From the NCBI GenBank assembly GCA_900767195.1, contig CAAFYG010000092.1, forward strand, positions 1 to 21,059: DNA of 21,059 bases, given 5' to 3'. The DNA comes from Clostridia bacterium (lineage in GTDB: Bacteria; Bacillota; Clostridia; Christensenellales; Borkfalkiaceae). Both the position numbers and the translations under genes were made by a program. The number at the start of each line of letters is the position of its first letter. Position 1 is the first letter of the stretch. The notes beneath the pieces were generated by a model that worked only from the letters and a program-made list of their open reading frames with translations, searched no databases and had not been told where the DNA came from. This document shows, piece after piece, positions 15,501 to 21,059 of this stretch.

Positions 15501-15521
15501 GGCAAAGAAAGGCGGAAAGAA

Positions 15522-16241
15522 ATGAGCGAATACCTTGAAAGAATCACGAACGTATTGAACGAAATCGAAAATACGCAGAGCGCGGCGATCAGGCAAGCCG
15601 CAAAAAAGGTGGCGGAAACGATAGAAAACGACGGGTTGATTTATGTGTTCGGCTGCGGACATTCTCATATTCCCGCCTTGGATACGTTTTATCGTGCGGG
15701 CGGGCTTGCCAACGTATCGGCAATGCTCGATACCGATTTAATGCTGCATAACGGCGCGGCGAAATCGAGCCGAATGGAAAAGATGAAGGGTATCGGCGCG
15801 GAAATTTTTCGCCGCTATAAGGCGGAAACAAGAGATATGCTGTTTGTGTTTTCGCTTTCGGGCAAAAACGAAGTGCCGTGCGAAGTGGCGGATTCGGCGC
15901 GCGCGGCGGGCGTATTTACGGCAGGCGTTTCGTCTTCGGCGTATTTCGGAAAGGGCGGCAAACTGCAGGGGCACGTAGATTTGCATATCGATTGCCGCGT
16001 GCCGTATGGCGACGCGTGTATAAATATCGGCGGCGAAAACGGTGAAAATGATGCAAAAATGGGCGGTTTATCCACGGCGGCGTTCTGCTTTATCCTGAAT
16101 TCCGCACTTATCGAAGGCGCGAAAATCGCGGCGGCGCGCGGAGTGAAAGTCCCCGTATATTTCAGCGGAAACGTAGAAGGCGGAAGAGAACATAATATCG
16201 TCCTCGAAGATAAATATTTAGGCAGGGTGAAACATTTATGA
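15522..16241 (+). CDS. SIS-domain sugar isomerase-like protein (UPF0309-like)
   Basis: This 239-aa protein has one SIS domain, the phosphosugar-binding fold of GmhA and MurQ-type enzymes. FGCGHSH (43-49) and SLSGKNEVP (111-119) are the two phosphate/ligand loops. The FYRAGGLANV segment after the first loop is typical of the UPF0309 subgroup. These proteins are probably isomerases, lyases or deaminases of phosphorylated sugars, but the reaction is unknown. The start lies 21 bases after the previous gene, and its end overlaps the kinase gene by 4 bases (ATGA), so the two are translationally coupled and likely act in sequence. Confidence 0.87.
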   Translation: MSEYLERITNVLNEIENTQSAAIRQAAKKVAETIENDGLIYVFGCGHSHIPALDTFYRAGGLANVSAMLDTDLMLHNGAAKSSRMEKMKGIGAEIFRRYKAETRDMLFVFSLSGKNEVPCEVADSARAAGVFTAGVSSSAYFGKGGKLQGHVDLHIDCRVPYGDACINIGGENGENDAKMGGLSTAAFCFILNSALIEGAKIAAARGVKVPVYFSGNVEGGREHNIVLEDKYLGRVKHL

Positions 16242-17059
16242 GCAAAGTGGCGGTGATAGGAATCGTAGGAAATTCCGTGTTTCTGCCCGTGGATAAATTT
16301 CACGTCGGGGGCGAAACGATCGAAGCGAAAAGCGTAACGTTCGAACTCGGCGGCAAAGGTTTTAATCAGGCGGTGGCGGCGAAGCGTTGGGGCGCGGAAG
16401 TGAGTTTTCTTGCCGCCGCAGGCGAAGACGGCGCGGAAAACATCGAAAAATTTTTGCATAACGAGGGGATAAACGCAGCAATCGTGAGAAAGAAAGAATC
16501 TACGGCATTCGCGGCGATCGTTACGGATAGCACGGGCGCAAACCGCGTAACGGTGTATCAGGGCGCGCAACTTTGCGCGGCCGACGTAGAAGAACGCTTC
16601 GAAACGGAAATCAGAACCGCCGACGTGCTGTTATTGAATAACGAAGTGGCGGAAGAAGTGAATCTTGCGGCGGCGAAAATCGCGGAAAGGTACGGCGTGA
16701 AAATTGTGCTGAATCCCGCGCCGCAGAGAGAAACGGCGAAAGAGCTTTTAAACGCCGCGTATCTTTTCACTCCGAACGAACACGAAGCGGCGGGGCTGGA
16801 AGAATATCAAAACGTGATACAAACGCTCGGCGGCAAAGGCGCGTATATCAGATCGGAAAACAGAATCGTGCCGCCCGAAAAGGTGAAAGCGATAGATACC
16901 ACGGGCGCGGGCGATACGTTTTCGGGCGTGTTGTGCGCGGAAATCGCAGGCGGCGCGGCGTTGAAAGAAGCCGTAAAAGCGGCGGTGAAGGCTTCGGGAA
17001 AAAGCGTTACGAAAAAAGGCGCGGTATCTTCGATTCCTTTTAAAAATGAAATCAATTAA
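16238..17059 (+). CDS. PfkB-family carbohydrate kinase (ribokinase-like)
   Basis: This 273-aa kinase has both PfkB signatures: GGKGFNQAVA (38-47) and DTTGAGDTFSG (220-230), with the catalytic base Asp226. The rest matches the ribokinase fold, including NPAP and TPNEHEA. It should phosphorylate a sugar freed by the neighbouring hydrolases, making the substrate or product of the coupled SIS protein. The N-terminus lacks a clear ribokinase sugar-binding Asp, so ribose is not assured. It is slightly short for ribokinase (about 300). Confidence 0.92.
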   Translation: MSKVAVIGIVGNSVFLPVDKFHVGGETIEAKSVTFELGGKGFNQAVAAKRWGAEVSFLAAAGEDGAENIEKFLHNEGINAAIVRKKESTAFAAIVTDSTGANRVTVYQGAQLCAADVEERFETEIRTADVLLLNNEVAEEVNLAAAKIAERYGVKIVLNPAPQRETAKELLNAAYLFTPNEHEAAGLEEYQNVIQTLGGKGAYIRSENRIVPPEKVKAIDTTGAGDTFSGVLCAEIAGGAALKEAVKAAVKASGKSVTKKGAVSSIPFKNEIN

Positions 17060-17080
17060 GCCGGAAGGCAAAGGAGTATT

Positions 17081-17779
17081 ATGAAAAATTTACAGGAAAA
17101 ATTAAATTTTTTGCTTGATAAATACGCGGTGAAAAACGGCGCGGAAATATCGGCGGACGGGAAAAGCGTAACGGTGAACGGCGTGAAATACGCGTTATTG
17201 CCTTGGAGAAACGAACGGCGGCTCATTGAGCTGAAAAAAATCGTAGATTCGCACACGGTGGGGCAAATCAGTCATTTCAAAATAATGAGTCTGAATTCGA
17301 AAACGCAGAATCTGAGCGAGATCATCAAGCGCGAAATCGACACCGCCGAATATGTGGGCGGCTTGAAAGTAACGGAAGTTTTCGAAGCGAAAAACGGCGA
17401 AACCTGCTCGGTGATGTGTATGACGGATAAAAAAGCGGTGATTACGCTCGAACTCGACGCCACGCTTCCCGAAAACGCGGAAACGATCGATAAGCACGAA
17501 ATTATCACCGATCGCGGCACGGCGTGCGATCGCGCGGTAGATTCGCAAACGCCGCTTTCTTCCACGTACGTATACGGCGAAAAACACGAAGAATATACCG
17601 ACGTCGATTTTGAATTGTACGGTCTTTCGATCGGCGAAATCGCGGCGGTGCGTCAGGCGTTCGACGTGGCGAAAAACGTTGCGCTCGGAAAAGAACTGAA
17701 TGCGGCGGACGAGCGGCTGAACCAACTTGTGAAAGCGGCGGCGGAATCGGAAAAACGTTGCGAAAACGTGATACTTTAA
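17081..17779 (+). CDS. Unrecognised 232-aa protein, sugar operon
   Basis: I do not recognise this protein. It is soluble, charged and has no signal peptide. AAGGAG lies about 6 bases before the ATG. The middle (about 80-130) reads REIDTAEYVGGLKVTEVFEA and then a beta-rich ITLELDATLP, which recalls the C-terminal substrate-binding half of Gfo/Idh/MocA oxidoreductases, without any Rossmann domain. The block DKHEIITDRGTACDRAVD and the later YTDVDFELYGL appear to be distinctive motifs. It sits directly before a Gfo/Idh/MocA gene (26-base gap), so an accessory subunit role is possible, but that is inference. Confidence 0.75.
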   Translation: MKNLQEKLNFLLDKYAVKNGAEISADGKSVTVNGVKYALLPWRNERRLIELKKIVDSHTVGQISHFKIMSLNSKTQNLSEIIKREIDTAEYVGGLKVTEVFEAKNGETCSVMCMTDKKAVITLELDATLPENAETIDKHEIITDRGTACDRAVDSQTPLSSTYVYGEKHEEYTDVDFELYGLSIGEIAAVRQAFDVAKNVALGKELNAADERLNQLVKAAAESEKRCENVIL

Positions 17780-17805
17780 TAAGGCAGAAAGGCGAGGTAA
17801 TTAAA

Positions 17806-18882
17806 ATGGAAAGATTAAAAATAGCGATGATGAGTATGACGCACGGTCATACGAGAAAATATTACGACGTGTTGAAAAATAATCCGAAACTCGAATGGAT
17901 CGCGGTATCCACCGAAAATGCGGAAGTCAAGAAGATTTTTCTCGATTCCGTTCAAGGTATTCCGTGTTACGACAGCGATGAGGAAATGCTGAACGCGCAC
18001 CCCGAAATCGAAGCGGTGGTCATCGCGTCGGCAAACAGTCGCCACTACGAGCAGATGAAACTGTGCGCCGAGCGGAAAATCAATATTCTTTCGATGAAAA
18101 TTCCTACGTTCGATATGGAAGAATACGATAAAATCGAAAAGCTCGTGAAGGACAACGATATTATTTGTCAAATCGAACTCGAATGCCACTACAACCCCGT
18201 AACGGTGCGTTTTAAAGAGCTTGTAAAAAGCGAAAAAATGGGTAAAATTTATTCGTTCAACGCGCGGAACACCACGCTTTCGCCCGTATGGGCGTTTCCC
18301 TGGCAGGGCGTGCCTGAACTTTCTTACGGCAGGCGCGTGAGAATCAAGGAAGGCAACGATAAATTCCGCGGCGGCGCGCTTTGCGATCACCCGCATATTT
18401 TCGATATGATCCGCGAGGTTACAAACAGCGAATTCGATTATGTATTTGCACACGTTGCGCCGAATATCCGCCACGACATCGAGGAAGAAGATATGCTTTC
18501 GGTGGTGGGAAAAATGAAGAACGGCGTGACGTTCTCGCTTGATCCGAGCTGGTCGAATATGGAAGAACGGCTGAAAGTACCGGGACCGGGTTGGGAAAAA
18601 TACCCGAAGCGAATGGAAGTGTATATGACGGCGAACTGCGAAAAAGGCTCGGTGGTAACGGACTTGTTCGGTCCGAACGTGTATCACAACGGCGCGCCGA
18701 ACGACAGATACACCGTGCAGTATACCTATTTCGACGAATGGGTGGGGCTTGTAGACGAGTTTGTGGAAAATATCCGCCTGCACCGCACGCCGAAAATCAA
18801 TCTTGCGTGGCATAAAAACACGATCCGCGTGATGAATGCCGTTTACGAAAGCATCGAAACGGGCAAACCCGTGAAACTATAA
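17806..18882 (+). CDS. Gfo/Idh/MocA-family oxidoreductase, degenerate nucleotide-binding loop
   Basis: This 358-aa protein has an N-terminal Rossmann fold (about 1-120) and a C-terminal alpha/beta domain. GGALCDHPHIFD (189-200, Asp194 and His197) matches the family active-site motif GGxxxDxxxH. The family usually oxidises or reduces sugars with NAD(P). Two features are odd: the first loop reads MMSMTHGHT instead of GxGxxG, and the EKP motif is reduced to MKIP (97-100), keeping Lys98. Cofactor binding may be altered or lost. The ATG at 17806 follows GGCGAGG by 8 bases; an upstream ATG at 17758 overlaps the previous gene and adds unlike residues. It is the last gene of the operon. Confidence 0.87.
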   Translation: MERLKIAMMSMTHGHTRKYYDVLKNNPKLEWIAVSTENAEVKKIFLDSVQGIPCYDSDEEMLNAHPEIEAVVIASANSRHYEQMKLCAERKINILSMKIPTFDMEEYDKIEKLVKDNDIICQIELECHYNPVTVRFKELVKSEKMGKIYSFNARNTTLSPVWAFPWQGVPELSYGRRVRIKEGNDKFRGGALCDHPHIFDMIREVTNSEFDYVFAHVAPNIRHDIEEEDMLSVVGKMKNGVTFSLDPSWSNMEERLKVPGPGWEKYPKRMEVYMTANCEKGSVVTDLFGPNVYHNGAPNDRYTVQYTYFDEWVGLVDEFVENIRLHRTPKINLAWHKNTIRVMNAVYESIETGKPVKL

Positions 18883-18949
18883 ATTATTGACGAAAAACAA
18901 CCGACGACGAAACGATTCCATAACATTGTTTGCAAAAATCGTAATATTG

Positions 18950-18986
18950 TTGATGATTTTTACTTTGAAATATGTTAGAATACTAT
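18950..18986 (+). promoter_or_regulatory. Likely promoter of the GH20-GH3 unit
   Basis: TGTTAGAAT (18973-18981) fits an extended -10 with a distant TTGATG at 18950. TTTACT (18959-18964) with TACTAT (18981-18986) at 16 bp is an alternative. Either would give a short leader before the 19008 start. An imperfect inverted repeat, AAAAATC (18934-18940) with GATTTTT (18955-18961), lies just upstream and could be an operator. Confidence 0.45.
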
Positions 18987-19007
18987 TGAAAAACGGGAGA
19001 TTAAAAT

Positions 19008-20624
19008 ATGATCATACCTCGCGCAAAACAAATCAAAGAATATAAAACGGAATTGAAAATCGTTCCGCCGATACGCGTATACGGCTCGAAGCGGTTTTCG
19101 TCGTTTGCCGTCAGGTATTTACAAAAGTTGAAAATCGAAGCAAAAGCAATCGGAAATGCGCAGGGTGCGGATTTGTTGCTTGAAGAGAAAAAGTATTCGC
19201 GGCGGGAAGAATATTGTTTGCGGGTGAAAGATAGAATAACAATTTCAGCCGAAAACGTATCCGGTCTCAGAAACGCGATATCGAGCTTTGCGCAATGCCT
19301 TGTAAAAAAAGGCGAAAGCTATCGTATCCGTCGCTTGGAACTGAGCGATTATCCCGATAATGATTATCGCGGAGTGATGATAGATCTTGCCCGCGGTTTG
19401 CCCGATAAAGACAGATTAAAAGAAGATATTCTGCGTTTGGCTCTCGTAAAGTGCAATACGATTCATTTACACCTTATGGATCGGCAAGGAATATGTTACG
19501 ATACCAAGCTTTTTAAACACCCGTCGGAAATTCGGGGTACGAAGCTTTATCAAAAAAGCGATTTGAAAGAATTGGTAAAATATTGCAAATCTCTTGCCAT
19601 CGATATTATCCCCGAAATCGAAGTGCCGAGCCACGCGCACGTTCTGGTGGAATATAATCCGTTCCTTGCCTGCAAAGTTGATTTTGAAAATCAAAGCAAA
19701 GCCGTGGTTTGCGGAGGGAACGAAAAAACTTATGAATTGTATGAGAAACTAATCGGGGAAATCGCAGATATTTTTCCGTATGAATATATTCATATCGGTG
19801 GCGACGAGCTGTATTTTCCTTCGGAAACGATGAATTGGCGTTGGCATTGGAACGAATGTTCCGTATGCCGTGCGTATATGCGGAAACACGGCTTGAACGA
19901 CAGGCAGGATTTGTATTATCATTTAATGCGAAAAATGCACGACGTAGCTTTATCGCACGGCAAGAAAACGATTATGTGGAACGATCAGATTGATTTTTCC
20001 GCGCCGGTCTCTTTGCCGGAAGATATGATCGTGCAATTTTGGCGTTTTCACGGAGACGAGGGAAGATATTCAGGAAAAGTAACCTACGCTGACTTTTTGA
20101 ACTCGCCTTTTGAGAAAGTCATTTCGCCGTTTAACGGGTGTTACATAGATATAGAAGATTTAACGAAATTGTCCGACGTAGAACATTATGCGCCGAAGCG
20201 TTTCGGAAATCCAGACAATATTCAAAAACAAAAAATTAAGGGTGGCGACGTTTGCGCGTGGGAATACGGCAATCCCGCCGAAGAATATAAACATTATCAT
20301 ATATCCTTTTTCCCTTGTACAACGGCGATACTCGATAAGATGTGGAATGAAGCGGAAGCGAATTTTTGCGACGTAGAGTACGGGAAAGCATTAACGAAAC
20401 TGCTGTTCGGATCTGTATGCGACGGGAAAACCGACGTTTTTTCTGTTTTCGGCAGCGTGTTTGTACCGAGAACGAAAAAAACAAGCTATCTGAGCAGGTC
20501 GAACTTTTCAGACGCATATATCGGGCAAATCAAAAAGTATCTGCAAGAGGCAAAAACCGATACGTATAGTCCGATTGCGATTGAACGCATTATCGAATTT
20601 TTAAATAGGTGGAGAGATGAATAG
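19008..20624 (+). CDS. GH20 beta-N-acetylhexosaminidase, cytoplasmic
   Basis: GH20 enzymes remove terminal GlcNAc or GalNAc by substrate-assisted catalysis. This 538-aa protein has a small N-terminal GH20b-like domain (about 1-112), then the barrel starting at YRGVMIDLARG (120-130). PEIEVPSHAH lies at 202-211, and the catalytic HIGGDE at 262-267 (Asp266-Glu267). Later Trp-rich strands (VQFWRFH, CAWEYGN) fit the substrate pocket. The usual HLTDxQGW segment is HLMDRQGICY here, so specificity may differ. No signal peptide is seen. GGGAG lies 8 bases before the ATG. By eye the gene is more AT-rich than its neighbours. Its end overlaps the GH3 gene by 8 bases. Confidence 0.9.
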   Translation: MIIPRAKQIKEYKTELKIVPPIRVYGSKRFSSFAVRYLQKLKIEAKAIGNAQGADLLLEEKKYSRREEYCLRVKDRITISAENVSGLRNAISSFAQCLVKKGESYRIRRLELSDYPDNDYRGVMIDLARGLPDKDRLKEDILRLALVKCNTIHLHLMDRQGICYDTKLFKHPSEIRGTKLYQKSDLKELVKYCKSLAIDIIPEIEVPSHAHVLVEYNPFLACKVDFENQSKAVVCGGNEKTYELYEKLIGEIADIFPYEYIHIGGDELYFPSETMNWRWHWNECSVCRAYMRKHGLNDRQDLYYHLMRKMHDVALSHGKKTIMWNDQIDFSAPVSLPEDMIVQFWRFHGDEGRYSGKVTYADFLNSPFEKVISPFNGCYIDIEDLTKLSDVEHYAPKRFGNPDNIQKQKIKGGDVCAWEYGNPAEEYKHYHISFFPCTTAILDKMWNEAEANFCDVEYGKALTKLLFGSVCDGKTDVFSVFGSVFVPRTKKTSYLSRSNFSDAYIGQIKKYLQEAKTDTYSPIAIERIIEFLNRWRDE

Positions 20625-21059
20625 TTATCATTTTGAAAATAATATAAAGCTTGCCGAAGCGGCGGCGGAAGAGGGGATCGTCCTGTTAAAAAACAACGGC
20701 GTTCTGCCTTTTGAACGCGGTGCGAAAGTCGGCATACTCGGCGGCGGATGTTTGTTGCTCGTAAAGGGCGGCGGCGGTAGCGCAGATGTGATTTCCGCTT
20801 GCGAAACCACGGTGTTATCGGGATTGGAATCGTCGGAAACGCGCGGCATGATATACCTCGATCGGGCAAGCGTAGCCGCGGCGAAAAATGGAAAATACAC
20901 GATAGAAACGTTGAACGCGTTGGCGAAAAAAACCGACGTTTTCGTATACACCTTATCGCGTTATGCTTCGGAAGGCGGAGATCGTCAAATAGCCGATCCG
21001 GCCGACGAAGCCGAACAAAAAGTAAACGCCGAAGCCGTGCAGGGAGAAGTATATTCCGA
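20617..21059 (+). CDS. GH3-family glycosidase, domain-permuted, N-terminal part (runs off window)
   Basis: The frame from the ATG at 20617 is open to the window end (147 codons). It begins with EEGIVLLKNNGVLPF (about 18-32), KGGGGSADV (50-58) and SRYASEGGDR (114-123). In ordinary GH3 enzymes these motifs lie in the second, alpha/beta-sandwich domain; here they come first. This is the reversed order known from the Ruminococcus albus type beta-glucosidase. The catalytic barrel would therefore be downstream of the window. A ribosome site AGGTGGAG precedes the start, which overlaps the GH20 stop by 8 bases. The sugar specificity cannot be seen. Confidence 0.87.
   Translation, partial: MNSYHFENNIKLAEAAAEEGIVLLKNNGVLPFERGAKVGILGGGCLLLVKGGGGSADVISACETTVLSGLESSETRGMIYLDRASVAAAKNGKYTIETLNALAKKTDVFVYTLSRYASEGGDRQIADPADEAEQKVNAEAVQGEVYS

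Noticed and set aside
17815..18813. Long antisense open frame (332 codons) opposite the Gfo/Idh gene
   Set aside because: It is His/Arg/Phe-rich with no family motif, a by-product of the codon bias of the real gene. Similar antisense frames opposite galE (4386-5249) and the M18 gene (7807-8598) were dropped for the same reason.
15522..18882. A standard amino-sugar (nag/aga) operon
   Set aside because: No deacetylase (NagA/AgaA), GlcN6P deaminase or aldolase is encoded, and the SIS protein looks UPF0309-like rather than AgaS-like.

Overview
The window looks like a chromosomal segment from an uncultured, moderately GC-rich Bacillota, most likely a gut Clostridia lineage. This rests on consensus sigma-A promoters, GGAGG-type ribosome binding sites, PepV and M18 peptidases, a minimal SufC/SufB-type Fe-S machine, a GntR/LacI hybrid regulator and many signal-less glycosidases. 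No rRNA, tRNA or CRISPR array was seen. The species cannot be fixed from sequence alone.

Left part (1-9383, all + strand): the 3' part of an IMP dehydrogenase gene ends at a terminator. A perfect-consensus promoter then drives a CNNM/CorC-type membrane protein gene that overlaps a DUF4091/GH123-like glycosidase gene. Next come galE, overlapping a YgjP-like metallopeptidase gene, then a SmsC/SmsB (SufC + SufB/D-like) pair, and an M18 aminopeptidase gene closed by a strong hairpin.

Middle (9384-13216): dinB (DNA polymerase IV) is preceded by two 37-bp palindromes spaced 94 bp apart, which is about nine helical turns and unlike a LexA box. dinB and pepV converge on a shared bidirectional terminator. 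Beyond the pepV promoter lies a small graveyard of mobile elements: the 3' end of a group II intron (last 25 codons of the maturase, domain V and a domain VI-like hairpin) abutting a truncated, nonsense-mutated IS30 transposase.

Right part (13217-21059): a sugar-catabolism locus. A GntR/LacI-type repressor gene, apparently leaderless, is divergent from a tight five-gene operon: GH-A-like TIM-barrel hydrolase, SIS-domain isomerase, PfkB kinase, an unrecognised 232-aa protein, and a Gfo/Idh/MocA protein with a degenerate nucleotide-binding loop. A second transcription unit encodes a GH20 hexosaminidase and the start of a domain-permuted GH3 glycosidase. None of the enzymes has a visible signal peptide, so the locus seems to process an imported oligosaccharide in the cytoplasm. 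No NagA- or NagB-type enzyme is present, so it does not match the standard amino-sugar route. It is the best candidate here for an undescribed pathway.
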